Source of the DNA: an uncultured Lachnospiraceae bacterium
Lineage (GTDB): Bacteria; Bacillota; Clostridia; Lachnospirales; Lachnospiraceae
NCBI GenBank assembly: GCA_949949005.1
Contig: CATLHM010000003.1
Coordinates: forward strand, 1 to 64,000
Direction: 5' to 3'
DNA: 64,000 nucleotides
Below the pieces are notes generated by a model that saw only the letters and a program-made list of their open reading frames with translations, was not told the DNA's origin and ran no database searches. Shown here one piece after another: positions 6,649 to 13,976 of this stretch. Position 1 is the first letter of the stretch, and the number at the start of each line of letters is the position of its first letter. The position numbers were made by a program, and so were the translations under genes.

Positions 6649-7227
6649 ATGGCTCTTATTAAAGCAGATGGAACTATTTTATATTCAGGAGCGGTAGTAG
6701 ATACCAGCGAGCATTACTGGATGGACGGGATGCTGAGCGAATATGCGTTAGTCTGGGATATGGAAAAGCACCAGTATGAAACGGTGAATACTGGTTACTA
6801 TGGGGCGGACGGATATGATTTCATCGGTACAGAGGCAGAGATAGACGTAAGCGCCGAAGTAGCAAGAGATATTATCCGCACATTAAAACAAAGTGCATAC
6901 AAAGATTTCTGCCGGAGCGTCATTGAGAAGAAAAGCCGGATTGAGGCCGGAATAGCGGCAAGGGTTGTCAGGGGCCGAAAGATTCCGAAAGGCACGGAAC
7001 TGGAAGTGTTCTGGGTAGGAGAAAGGCCTACATATACAGGCTATGGCACGGAAATGATTGCCGGATGCAAGGATAAGGAGGGCAATAAGGTGTGGATTAA
7101 GGCGGAATATCTGGAAAACATTACTCCGCTTAAAAGCCCGAAGGCAGCGGAGAGAAAGAAGTACATGAAATGGTATGTGCAGAGAAATGCAAAACGCCTG
7201 GTTCTCCAGGCAGCGAAAGGAGCATGA
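6649..7227 (+). CDS. Phage accessory protein, unknown function
   Basis: A 192-residue protein. ATG 6649 has GAGGAGG upstream; an in-frame start at 6592 lacks a site. Residues about 95-160 alternate strand-like blocks (RVVRGRKIPKGTELEVFWVG, KVWIKAEYLENITPL) that look like a small SH3- or KOW-type beta fold. The C-terminus is basic and helical. The KIPKGTELEVFWVG pattern recurs in Lachnospiraceae phage proteins of unknown role. Its stop overlaps the next start. Confidence 0.6.
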   Translation: MALIKADGTILYSGAVVDTSEHYWMDGMLSEYALVWDMEKHQYETVNTGYYGADGYDFIGTEAEIDVSAEVARDIIRTLKQSAYKDFCRSVIEKKSRIEAGIAARVVRGRKIPKGTELEVFWVGERPTYTGYGTEMIAGCKDKEGNKVWIKAEYLENITPLKSPKAAERKKYMKWYVQRNAKRLVLQAAKGA

Positions 7228-7616
7228 GAGTGAGATATTATAGCACACAGCGCCCGGTTATGCCGGGCAGCTTCCCCAAAAAGGAAGCAGTAGAAAGGAT
7301 TGAAAATTTTGACACAAAGACGTTTTGTGAACAGATCGGGCAGGAGGCATGGGGGTTCATTGAGTATAAAGAACCGCTGGAAGAAGGGGAGGCGGATGCC
7401 TATAGTCTTGTTTTTGAAGGGACGAAGCCGTACTGGTGCGTGACAACCTCGATAGATGACAGGGGGAGGGTGGTGGCAAACATTACCGGAAAGATAAATG
7501 CGGCCTGCAAACCGGAAAATGCATTCACCAGGACAAGCCGCAGGGACATTTACCGTGACTGGTTCGGCAGTTATGAAGAAGCAGAAGAATTTGTCAGGGA
7601 AGCAAAGGAGGCGTGA
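7224..7616 (+). CDS. Conserved phage protein, unknown function
   Basis: A 130-residue protein with AAAGGAG before ATG 7224 (ATGA overlap with the preceding gene). It opens MRVRYYSTQRPVMPGSFPK and ends with an amphipathic helix (SYEEAEEFVREAKEA). A central strand block (YWCVTTSIDDRGRVVANITG) and the RRDIYRDWF motif are widespread in Clostridia mobile elements; I know no tested function. It is coupled to both neighbours. Confidence 0.65.
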   Translation: MRVRYYSTQRPVMPGSFPKKEAVERIENFDTKTFCEQIGQEAWGFIEYKEPLEEGEADAYSLVFEGTKPYWCVTTSIDDRGRVVANITGKINAACKPENAFTRTSRRDIYRDWFGSYEEAEEFVREAKEA

Positions 7617-7618
7617 AT

Positions 7619-7867
7619 ATGGATAAGGAAAGGTTTAAGGGACTTTGTTTGGAGATTTTGCCGTTGATTGACGGAATTATGGAAGCTGTTAAAAGGAATG
7701 GGTATGAGGGAATGTCAAGTCTGGTAATGGATAATGACGGTTATTTTTCTTTCAATTTACATGAAAATAACTGTAGCATGAAAAGGGGAGGGGAAGGACT
7801 TACAAAAATTCATTTCGAGTATAACGAGGAAATCCAGATGCAGGAGCGGAAGAATGAGGATGAATGA
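7619..7867 (+). CDS. Small phage protein, unknown function
   Basis: An 82-residue acidic protein. AAAGGAGG (7603-7610) is 8 nt before ATG 7619; a GTG at 7613 is also in frame. The middle (SSLVMDNDGYFSFNLHEN) looks like two beta strands, and the tail is acidic. Its 3' end approaches or overlaps the next gene, depending on that gene's start. Confidence 0.5.
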   Translation: MDKERFKGLCLEILPLIDGIMEAVKRNGYEGMSSLVMDNDGYFSFNLHENNCSMKRGGEGLTKIHFEYNEEIQMQERKNEDE

Positions 7868-7868
7868 A

Positions 7869-8246
7869 ATGGCAAAGCTTACACCAGGGAGGATTGAAGA
7901 GCTGGCATCGGAAATCAGGGAGTTCCTATTGGCAAACTGGCTATGGCAGGATGTGGATATCTACTTTAATGGCAAGTGCTTTTCCACATACGATAAGGAG
8001 GCGGGCAGATTTTACTACAACGACGGGGAGCACCTGATCGTGCAGGAGAATGAGGATCCTAGGACGTATTTTGAATATGTCAATCCGGACCACATCCTCA
8101 GCATGGCTTTTGAGGGACCGGTATGCGAAATGCTTTATTACGGTACGCATTCGGAAATCAGGAGGAAGTTTGACGCAATATTTGAGCGGTACGGACTGTA
8201 TTATGAGTTCGGAGATCATTGGAATTTTAGTTGTTATTACATTTAA
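7869..8246 (+). CDS. Conserved phage protein, unknown function
   Basis: A 125-residue protein starting at ATG 7869, with AATGAGG 9 nt upstream; ATG codons at 7854 and 7860 are in frame. It is rich in aromatic and acidic residues (NWLWQDVDIYFNGKCF, RFYYNDGEHLIVQENEDPR) and ends in a helix plus WNFSCYYI. Its make-up resembles small acidic phage proteins that bind host enzymes, but nothing shows a target. Confidence 0.55.
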   Translation: MAKLTPGRIEELASEIREFLLANWLWQDVDIYFNGKCFSTYDKEAGRFYYNDGEHLIVQENEDPRTYFEYVNPDHILSMAFEGPVCEMLYYGTHSEIRRKFDAIFERYGLYYEFGDHWNFSCYYI

Positions 8247-8265
8247 AGCATTGGAGGAAAGAAAG

Positions 8266-9153
8266 ATGAAAGAGATTTTGTTAAATAAGGTTAGAGAGGA
8301 AGTAGAGAAGGAGTTTGGCATAGGGTATACGGTGTGTATTAAAAATGTGGCAAAGAATAATGGAATAGTGCTGCAGTCAGTGAATATTAGGGAACCAGGC
8401 AAAGATTTAACACCGAATATTTATATTGATAGCCTTTTGGTAGAAATCAATTCTGGTGCAATCAGTATTCGGGAGGCAGCACAGGAGATCATCAGCACCT
8501 ATAAGAATAACAAAAATGAATATAGAGCAAAGGGGCTGGAACAAATTTTAAGTAGGCGAGGAATTTTAAAGAGGGTTACATATCAGCTTATTAATGCGGA
8601 GAAGAATCAAGAGCGGCTTCGGTATATGCCACATAGAGAATTTCTCGATCTTGCAGTGGTATATAGGGTAATACTAGAAGAAGATGGCCCTGATGTGGTC
8701 GGCTTTGAAGTAAGTAATGGAATTTGCGAGAAGTATGGAATTGAAGAGACGGAACTTGATTGTGCTGCAAGACAAAATACAGAAGAGGGAAGATTCCAGA
8801 TACGACGGATGAAATCCATTTTTGCTGAAATCGAAGGTATGTCGCAAGAGGATGCAGAAATCGTAGGTCCAGTACAAATGTGGGTGCTTTCAAATGCTCG
8901 GTTAGTTAATGGTGCGGCGATAATGCTTTATAATGAATATTTTGAAAAATTGGCTGGGGTAATTGGAAGCGATCTGTACATCATGCCATCCAGCATCCAT
9001 GAGGTAATAGCAATTCGGGATGATGTGGCGGAGCCGGGCGAATTAAGGAAAATGGTTCAAATGATAAATTCCAGTGAAGTTATGGTAGGCGAGGTTCTTA
9101 GCGGGAATGTGTATAGATATAGCCGCGAGGACAATAAGCTGGTAATTGCATAA
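8266..9153 (+). CDS. DUF5688 family protein
   Basis: A 295-residue protein with TTGGAGGAAAG before ATG 8266. The start (ILLNKVREEVEKEFGIGYTV), the KNNGIVLQSVNIRE block and NIYIDSLL match the DUF5688 family of Lachnospiraceae accessory proteins. The second half holds LYIMPSSIHEVIAIRDD, AEPGELRKMVQMINSSEV and LSGNVYRYSREDNKLVIA, also typical. The function of the family is unknown. It is common on phages and conjugative elements, and its last third resembles other mobile-element proteins that monitor host state (inference). Confidence 0.7.
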   Translation: MKEILLNKVREEVEKEFGIGYTVCIKNVAKNNGIVLQSVNIREPGKDLTPNIYIDSLLVEINSGAISIREAAQEIISTYKNNKNEYRAKGLEQILSRRGILKRVTYQLINAEKNQERLRYMPHREFLDLAVVYRVILEEDGPDVVGFEVSNGICEKYGIEETELDCAARQNTEEGRFQIRRMKSIFAEIEGMSQEDAEIVGPVQMWVLSNARLVNGAAIMLYNEYFEKLAGVIGSDLYIMPSSIHEVIAIRDDVAEPGELRKMVQMINSSEVMVGEVLSGNVYRYSREDNKLVIA

Positions 9154-9199
9154 TGGCGTAGGATTTTTAGATATTTGACCCAAAAAGGAGGATGGATAC

Positions 9200-9931
9200 A
9201 TGGAAGAATTAAGAGTATTTGAGGATGGCATGGTGCCAGTGTATGAGACAAGCACAGGTGAAAAGGTGGTTTATGGGACGGAGTTGCATAAAGTGCTGGG
9301 GGTTAAGAGCAACTACCGGGATTGGGTCAAGAACCGCCTAAAGGACGTTGATTCTGTGGAAAAAGAGGATTATGAAACCGCTAAAATTTTAGCACCTTCG
9401 GGACAAAGCAAGCTGGAACATATTATTAAATTGGATATTGCAAAGGAAATGGCAATGCTTGAACGCAACGAAAGGGGAAAGCAGGTGCGGAGGTATTTCA
9501 TCCAGGTAGAAAGGAGGTATAAAGTCGCAAGCGAAACAGTGGCTATGCAAATGGGAAGGCTCTTGGAAGCGTTGGAAATGCAATCGCAGAGGATAGACGA
9601 ATTGGAGAACCGTATCGGTTGCGGTACTGTTTACAGCAGGAATCCCTTCGCATCAATGGATCTGCTTGGCAGAAAGCAAAAATTAGATGGCCTTGTTGAT
9701 GATGTGGCAAGGTTATACAAGTTGGATAAGGCAAAAGTTTTGCATTATTTATACCAGACGGTTGAAGAGAATTTGAAAGTTTCCATTGATGGCGTCAAGT
9801 CGTTTTATAGGATGGAAACTGACCATGATGGAATGAGTACATTTGAAGCCGTAATTCGGAGCGACCGGTTATATGCAGAGGCGGTGCGGCTGTGTGAAGA
9901 GACTGTGGAAAGAAAGGGGATATTTGGGTAA
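9200..9931 (+). CDS. AntA/AntB-type antirepressor
   Basis: A 243-residue protein with AAGGAGG before ATG 9200. Residues about 10-105 match the AntA/AntB antirepressor domain (VVYGTELHKVLGVKSNYRDW, then KLDIAKEMAMLERNERGKQ and RRYFIQVERRY). Residues 105-140 are a coiled linker. The C-terminal domain (LDGLVDDVARLYKLDKAKVL ... ETVERKGIFG) is shared with the Rha-like gene at 10713. Antirepressors bind phage repressors or their DNA and shift lysogeny to lysis. It is the first of three antirepressor-type genes in 4.5 kb. Confidence 0.8.
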   Translation: MEELRVFEDGMVPVYETSTGEKVVYGTELHKVLGVKSNYRDWVKNRLKDVDSVEKEDYETAKILAPSGQSKLEHIIKLDIAKEMAMLERNERGKQVRRYFIQVERRYKVASETVAMQMGRLLEALEMQSQRIDELENRIGCGTVYSRNPFASMDLLGRKQKLDGLVDDVARLYKLDKAKVLHYLYQTVEENLKVSIDGVKSFYRMETDHDGMSTFEAVIRSDRLYAEAVRLCEETVERKGIFG

Positions 9932-10001
9932 ATAGGTTTAGGATAACAACTGAATATGGTACGGCGTGGTGTAAAAACTTTGGTTTATTATAAAATATAT
10001 A

Positions 10002-10045
10002 TTGACTTTTGAGTCCCATAACTATATAATATACTTATGGAACTC
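10002..10045 (+). promoter_or_regulatory. Promoter and operator of RHH module A
   Basis: The -35 box TTGACT (10002-10007), a 17-bp spacer and the -10 box TATAAT (10025-10030) are flanked by the inverted repeat GAGTCCCATAA (10011-10021) and TTATGGAACTC (10035-10045), one mismatch. A repressor bound to both arms would cover the -10 box. The ribbon-helix-helix gene just downstream is the natural candidate. Confidence 0.75.
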
Positions 10046-10062
10046 AAAAAGGAGGTGAATCC

Positions 10063-10233
10063 GTGAGTGACAAAAAGATGGGTAGACCTGTTATTGGAAA
10101 TCCTAAGACAGTGGATATAAAGGTCAGGATTGACGAAGAGACAAATGATAGGCTTTTGGAATTCTGCAAAGAGCACGGAATTACGAGGGCAGAATCTATC
10201 AGACAGGCGATACTCAGCATGATTAAAAAATAG
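10063..10233 (+). CDS. Ribbon-helix-helix regulator, module A
   Basis: A 56-residue protein starting at GTG 10063 with GGAGGTGA upstream. The pattern TVDIKVRIDEETNDRLLEFC, a turn (KEHGITRAES) and IRQAILSMIKK is a ribbon-helix-helix (CopG/Arc-like) fold. The strand residues K20, R22 and D24 would contact DNA as a dimer. It is likely autoregulatory on the inverted repeat over its own promoter. A paralogue with a different operator lies at 13802. Confidence 0.75.
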   Translation: MSDKKMGRPVIGNPKTVDIKVRIDEETNDRLLEFCKEHGITRAESIRQAILSMIKK

Positions 10234-10325
10234 AACGGTTGCTCCCCGACCAAAGTTTGCAACCGCTCCACACACACCAACCGCCAAAACGATTGATAAA
10301 TTTATTCTATCAAATCTAAGCGGCG
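10231..10325 (+). ncRNA. Putative structured leader RNA, copy A
   Basis: Between the RHH stop and the 61-residue gene lie two predicted hairpins. The first pairs CGGTTGC (10236-10242) with GCAACCG (10259-10265) around a 16-nt loop ending CCGACCAAAGTTT. The second pairs CCGCC (10281-10285) with GGCGG (10322-10326), with an inner stem GATTGATA/TATCAAATC. The loop and second hairpin are almost identical in copy B at 13977-14075, while the first stem differs by compensating changes. It may be a cis leader or a small RNA; it has no name I can give. Confidence 0.55.
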
Positions 10326-10352
10326 GAATCAAGAGAGAAGGAGCCGTATCAT

Positions 10353-10538
10353 ATGAAAAAATCCAATGACATTTTTGACACATTAAGCAGTACAGCATCA
10401 GGAGCCAGGATGCTTCTCGAGACGATCATAGAAGATTATGGAGCCCAGGATTTCCTCCAGTGCGTTTTCTTTGGCCTGAATGAGGCAGATCAGGAAAGAT
10501 TCCTGGAAGCAACTGCCCGGAAAGCAGGTGCCAGATGA
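10353..10538 (+). CDS. 61-residue module protein, copy A
   Basis: A 61-residue protein (MKKSNDIFDTLSSTASGARM ...) with AGGAG before ATG 10353. The first 51 residues are nearly identical to those of the copy at 14098; the last ten differ. The composition suggests two or three helices. It overlaps the Cys-rich gene that follows by 4 nt. Function is unknown. The strict three-gene repeat (RHH, this gene, Cys-rich gene) suggests one functional cassette. Confidence 0.6.
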   Translation: MKKSNDIFDTLSSTASGARMLLETIIEDYGAQDFLQCVFFGLNEADQERFLEATARKAGAR

Positions 10539-10720
10539 ATAATAGCTGTGAATTTGCCGGGGGGGGGTACTGCATGTGCAGTACCTGCCAGGCCGTGAGG
10601 AAAGCAATGGAGGATGCAGAGAAAATCACGAAGGAGCAGGTGGACAGGATTTTTTGTGATGCAGAAAAATTACTTGAAGATATAAAAATACAAGAAAAGG
10701 AGAACAAGAAAAATGGATGA
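10535..10720 (+). CDS. Small Cys-rich protein, module A
   Basis: A 61-residue protein with an N-terminal C-x7-C-x-C-x2-C cluster (residues 5-18), likely to bind zinc, then a helical charged tail. The same Cys pattern is kept in the copy at 14280. The gene contains an uninterrupted run of nine G (10559-10567) coding Gly-Gly-Gly just before the Cys cluster. It overlaps the Rha-like gene by 8 nt. Confidence 0.6.
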   Translation: MNNSCEFAGGGYCMCSTCQAVRKAMEDAEKITKEQVDRIFCDAEKLLEDIKIQEKENKKNG

Positions 10721-11597
10721 AATCAAAAATGAAACTTTGGAAGTAGCAGAGGTGCAGGAGGAATCCTACAAGAGCGGGTCAATGCAGTATATTGACAGCC
10801 GGGAAGTGGCGGAAATGGTAGGAAAAGAACACAGGAAATTGCTTAGAGATATTCGTACTTATATTGACCAGATTAAGAAAATCAATGAAGGGCAAAACCC
10901 AAAGTCCAAAATTGGTCTCTCTGATTCGGAAGTAAAACGCAAAATTGCGTTCTCTGATTTTTTCATCGAATCCTCATATAGCGTTGAAGGGCAGAGCAGA
11001 TCATATCCTTGCTATCTGGTGACTCAAAAAGGTTGTGAATTTATAGCGCATAAGCTGACTGGGGAGAAGGGAACGGTATTCACGGCAACGTATATCAACC
11101 GCTTCCATGAGATGGAGGATGCTTTGGAGGGCCAAGGCTATGAAAAGCTGGTGAATGCTATTTTTGAGGGCATTGAAAAGAGGCAGCAGCAGTTCATGGA
11201 GCAACAGGTGGAAGCATCCAGACGCCAGATGGAGTTCAACCAAACGGTCATGGAACGCCTGGAGAACTTGGAGAAAGCCAAAGCCGGATATCGGGATAAC
11301 CCATACTGCTCCATTGGAGAGGGCAAGGTCGAAAGCAGGGTGAAGGAAATATATGGCCTTACCTCAAAGGTGGCGGAACTGTGCAGGAGCACCCACACCA
11401 AAATACTCCACTATATGTAACGGACGCTGGAAGAGGATTTGGGGATCGTGTTGGATTCTTACAAAGCGGTATATCGGAGAGATACAGGAAAGCAAGATGT
11501 CAGCATGGTGGAAGCCATCGCGTCAAACGATCCGATTTATGAAAAAGCGGTTGAAATGAACAAAACCGTAATTGAAAGGAAGCAAATTTACGGATAG
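10713..11597 (+). pseudogene. Rha-family antirepressor with in-frame stop
   Basis: The first 235 residues hold a Rha domain (MQYIDSREVAEMVGKEHRKL, SYPCYLVTQKGCEFIAHKLT, FTATYINRFHEME) and a coiled linker. The frame meets TAA at 11418-11420 and then stays open for 58 more codons to TAG 11595. The extension (LGIVLDSYKAVYRRDTGKQD ... IERKQIYG) aligns with the C-terminus of the AntA gene at 9200, whose matching residue is Gln. One CAA-to-TAA change therefore explains the stop. The Rha domain may still be made, without its C-terminal domain. Confidence 0.75.
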
Positions 11598-11645
11598 TCC
11601 TTGCCCGCCCCGGAGGTTACGAGGGCAGAAAGGATAAAAGAGACC

Positions 11646-11708
11646 ATGGCGGCAGTAGTGGTACTGGCATTCCTGATATTCATAGGGATGGAGAAGAAAA
11701 ATAAGTAG
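11646..11708 (+). CDS. Possible 20-residue hydrophobic peptide
   Basis: MAAVVVLAFLIFIGMEKKNK from ATG 11646. The frame is open upstream into a basic stretch (TRAERIKET) with GGAGG at 11613-11617 but no standard start codon. It may be a short membrane peptide or a remnant. Support is weak. Confidence 0.3.
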   Translation: MAAVVVLAFLIFIGMEKKNK

Positions 11709-11718
11709 GAGGCAAGGA

Positions 11719-12009
11719 GTGAGCAAAAGTATTGTAACGGAATTTCCGGATATATGTTTCTTTTGTGGTAGACAGGCTGAGGGAGAGCATCATCTTATCT
11801 TTGGCACGGCAGGCCGGGAACTAAGCGAAAAGGACGGATTAAAAGTCCCTATCTGCAATAACTGCCATAATATGGGCGACAGGCTGAACCGGATCCATGA
11901 CAACCCGATGGCGGAGAAACTGTCAAAGATGCTGGGGCAGGCAGTATTTGAGGAAAAGATCGGAAGCAGGGAGCAGTTCCGGAAGAGATATGGAAAATCT
12001 TATTTGTAG
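11719..12009 (+). CDS. HNH-like zinc-finger phage protein
   Basis: A 96-residue protein starting at GTG 11719 with AAGGAG upstream. It has CFFCG, then EHHLIFG and CNNCHN: two Cys pairs around a His-His, as in small HNH/treble-clef nuclease-like phage proteins. A conserved tail follows (MLGQAVFEEKIGSREQFRKR). It could be a nicking or processing enzyme or a non-catalytic zinc finger. Sequence alone does not settle activity. Confidence 0.65.
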   Translation: MSKSIVTEFPDICFFCGRQAEGEHHLIFGTAGRELSEKDGLKVPICNNCHNMGDRLNRIHDNPMAEKLSKMLGQAVFEEKIGSREQFRKRYGKSYL

Positions 12010-12021
12010 GAGGTTTACTGG

Positions 12022-12255
12022 ATGGAAATAGTTGAAAAACTGAATGGAGAGTTTAGCGGATCTAATGCTGCGGAAATTATTCGTAAGATCATGGAGAAAG
12101 AGAATGTCAATCAGACAGAGCTTGCCGAAAGGATGGGATGTGTAAGACAGAATGTCAGCCAAATGATAAACCGGGGAACCGTTGGTATGAGGTATGACAG
12201 TGTTTATAAAATGGCAGAAGCTCTCGGATACGAGATCATCTTGAGAAAAAAATAG
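12022..12255 (+). CDS. XRE-family repressor-like protein
   Basis: A 77-residue protein with AGGAGG before ATG 12022. Residues about 19-75 form one helix-turn-helix domain (NQTELAERMGCVRQNVSQMI NRG split across the recognition helix). It is a stand-alone HTH. Thirty bp downstream lies a promoter with a TTCGNANTTGCGAA operator nearly identical to the one at 4018, so it is a candidate repressor of both (inference). Confidence 0.7.
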   Translation: MEIVEKLNGEFSGSNAAEIIRKIMEKENVNQTELAERMGCVRQNVSQMINRGTVGMRYDSVYKMAEALGYEIILRKK

Positions 12256-12261
12256 CAATAA

Positions 12262-12313
12262 TACGTATTTGAGAAGTAATTCTATTGACAAATTCGTAGT
12301 TGCGAAGTATAAT
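12262..12313 (+). promoter_or_regulatory. Promoter with operator (copy 2)
   Basis: The -35 box TTGACA (12285-12290), a 17-bp spacer holding TTCGTAGTTGCGAA, and the -10 box TATAAT (12308-12313) repeat the promoter at 4018 with two changes in the palindrome. A second motif, ACGTATTTGAGAA (12263-12275), lies upstream and returns as CGTATTTGAGAA near 12626. Confidence 0.7.
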
Positions 12314-12360
12314 ATATTCATAATCAAACAAAAAATAAAGCACCTGCGGAGGTAGCCATT

Positions 12361-12597
12361 ATGGAAAGAACATATAAGCAGCATTTAGAAGAGGAATTAT
12401 CGAAAGCGGAGAAGGAATTTGAAGATGCAAAGAAGGCAGTAGCCGAGGAAATCTTCAACATAGAGTGGCATATAGCAGTTGACTATGGAGCGGCATACGC
12501 CTCCCATATTGAAAAGGTTACAAAGGCAGCAGTCAAGGTTCAGGCAATAGGCAAAATGCTTCATGAGTATAAGTGGTATATGGAACACTCAGAGTAG
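12361..12597 (+). CDS. Small helical phage protein
   Basis: A 78-residue protein starting at ATG 12361, with CGGAGGTAG upstream. It is almost entirely amphipathic helix (HLEEELSKAEKEFEDAKKAV ... HIEKVTKAAVKVQAIGKMLH). No family is recognised. It is the first gene after promoter copy 2. Confidence 0.55.
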   Translation: MERTYKQHLEEELSKAEKEFEDAKKAVAEEIFNIEWHIAVDYGAAYASHIEKVTKAAVKVQAIGKMLHEYKWYMEHSE

Positions 12598-12675
12598 TAA
12601 GTATATTTTTTTGCCATAAAAATTCGTATTTGAGAATTTACGCGCAAATACTTTACGCAAATGAGGTGGAGGAGT

Positions 12676-12873
12676 ATGGAATATCAGAGAAAGACAAGGG
12701 ATCGCTGGGACATTGAAACGAATTATGGCTATGGATGGGAAGTGGAAAACAGCGAGTACACAAGAGAAGATGCAAAGCGTTCTTTTCGTGAATACCGAGA
12801 GAATCTGCAGGCATACGGAAAATGCAATGTGCGCATGATAAAGCGCAGAGAAAGATTGGAGGAAACGGCATAA
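12676..12873 (+). CDS. Small phage protein, unknown function
   Basis: A 65-residue protein starting at ATG 12676 after GGTGGAGG. It begins MEYQRKTRDRWDIETNYGYG, an opening common to small Lachnospiraceae phage proteins, and is rich in Arg, Tyr and Glu. Direct repeats TTTACGC-GCAAATAC and TTTACGCAAATGAG just upstream (12637-12667) may be operator sites. It is probably coupled to the next gene (TAATG). Confidence 0.55.
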   Translation: MEYQRKTRDRWDIETNYGYGWEVENSEYTREDAKRSFREYRENLQAYGKCNVRMIKRRERLEETA

Positions 12874-12884
12874 TGGAGGTAATT

Positions 12885-13673
12885 ATGAGTGAGTTGATAC
12901 ATATCGGGAACACGGAAATTTCGGTTAAGGAATATAAGGGACAACGAGTAGTAACATTTAAGGATATTGATGCGGTACATGGAAGACCAGACGGGACAGC
13001 AAGAAGAAACTTCAATACCAACAAAAAGAGGTTTAAAGAGGGCGAAGATTTCTTTCTTGTAGGCTCTGACGAAATTCGTACAAGCTGCATATTTCCTATA
13101 TCAGACAATGATTACATGGATAAAGTGCTTGTCACAGAGCAGGGATATCTGATGTTGGTTAAGTCATTTACAGATGATTTGGCTTGGGAAGTGCAAAGAC
13201 AGCTTGTTAATGGATATTTTCGAGTTAGACAACTTGTAGATGAAAGGTTATCTCCGCAGTTGCAGGCATTGGAAATTCTTCTTAATCAGATGAAACAGAA
13301 AGAAATTGACGATTTGCAGAGAGATAAGAAGATTGAGGAATTGAAAACTACAACGGAGAACATCAAAGAAGCAGTCAAGCCGGTATTTGATAACTGGCGA
13401 GAGGAAGTTAATCGGAAGTTTAACCGTATTCAGAGAAATGCGGACAAGCCGTTTAATACACTTCGGGTCGAAATGTATTCCGAACTTGAGCACAGAGCCG
13501 GTTGCGATTTGGGGGCAAGGCTACGTAACAAGAAGCAGAGAATGGCCGAAAGCGGATGTACCAAAAAAGAAGTTAACGATTGTAACCGTATGGATATTAT
13601 TGAGGAAGATAAGAAACTGCGGGAGATTTTCTCCAAGATTGTTTCAGAATATGAAATAAAATACTGTGCATAA
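12885..13673 (+). CDS. ORF6N-domain antirepressor-like protein
   Basis: A 262-residue protein. Residues about 1-110 match the ORF6N domain (ISVKEYKGQRVVTFKDIDAV HGRPDGTARRNF, then GEDFFLVGSDE and KVLVTEQGYLMLVKSFTDDL). A coiled linker and an ORF6C-like C-terminus (FNTLRVEMYSELEHRAGCDL) follow. Such proteins sit in phage immunity and antirepressor networks. ATG 12885 fits the family N-terminus (MSELIHIGN); ATG 12873, overlapping the previous stop, is an alternative. It is the third antirepressor-type gene in the cluster. Confidence 0.75.
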   Translation: MSELIHIGNTEISVKEYKGQRVVTFKDIDAVHGRPDGTARRNFNTNKKRFKEGEDFFLVGSDEIRTSCIFPISDNDYMDKVLVTEQGYLMLVKSFTDDLAWEVQRQLVNGYFRVRQLVDERLSPQLQALEILLNQMKQKEIDDLQRDKKIEELKTTTENIKEAVKPVFDNWREEVNRKFNRIQRNADKPFNTLRVEMYSELEHRAGCDLGARLRNKKQRMAESGCTKKEVNDCNRMDIIEEDKKLREIFSKIVSEYEIKYCA

Positions 13674-13737
13674 GAGATAGGCACTTTGACAACTGAATAA
13701 GTGAAATGGTGCAGCGGGAAATTTTTTTGAATATCTA

Positions 13738-13784
13738 TTGACTTTTCTTTGTGGGTACACTATAATTTGATTGTACCCACAAAG
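13738..13784 (+). promoter_or_regulatory. Promoter and operator of RHH module B
   Basis: The -35 box TTGACT (13738-13743), a 17-bp spacer and the -10 box TATAAT (13761-13766) lie within a perfect 13-bp inverted repeat: CTTTGTGGGTACA (13747-13759) and TGTACCCACAAAG (13772-13784). The layout matches module A, but the operator sequence is unrelated. Confidence 0.75.
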
Positions 13785-13801
13785 AAAGCGAGGTGTAAAT
13801 A

Positions 13802-13975
13802 TTGGGTATTCAAAAGGGAACAAAACTGACTGATAATCCCAAAAATAGTACTTTTAAGATAAGGTTAGATGAAAGTACGATGAAAAAATTGGAATATTTA
13901 TCCAATGAACAGCAAGTCTCAAAAGCTGATGTTATTAGAAAGGGAATTAATATTCAGTTTGAACAAGAAAAATAA
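13802..13975 (+). CDS. Ribbon-helix-helix regulator, module B
   Basis: A 57-residue protein starting at TTG 13802 with GAGGTG upstream. STFKIRLDESTMKKLEYLSN plus SKADVIRKGINIQF is a ribbon-helix-helix fold, related to but well diverged from module A. The strand residues (K19, R21, D23) differ little, yet the operator differs completely, so specificity may come from neighbouring contacts. It is likely autoregulatory. Confidence 0.75.
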   Translation: MGIQKGTKLTDNPKNSTFKIRLDESTMKKLEYLSNEQQVSKADVIRKGINIQFEQEK

Positions 13976-13976
13976 G

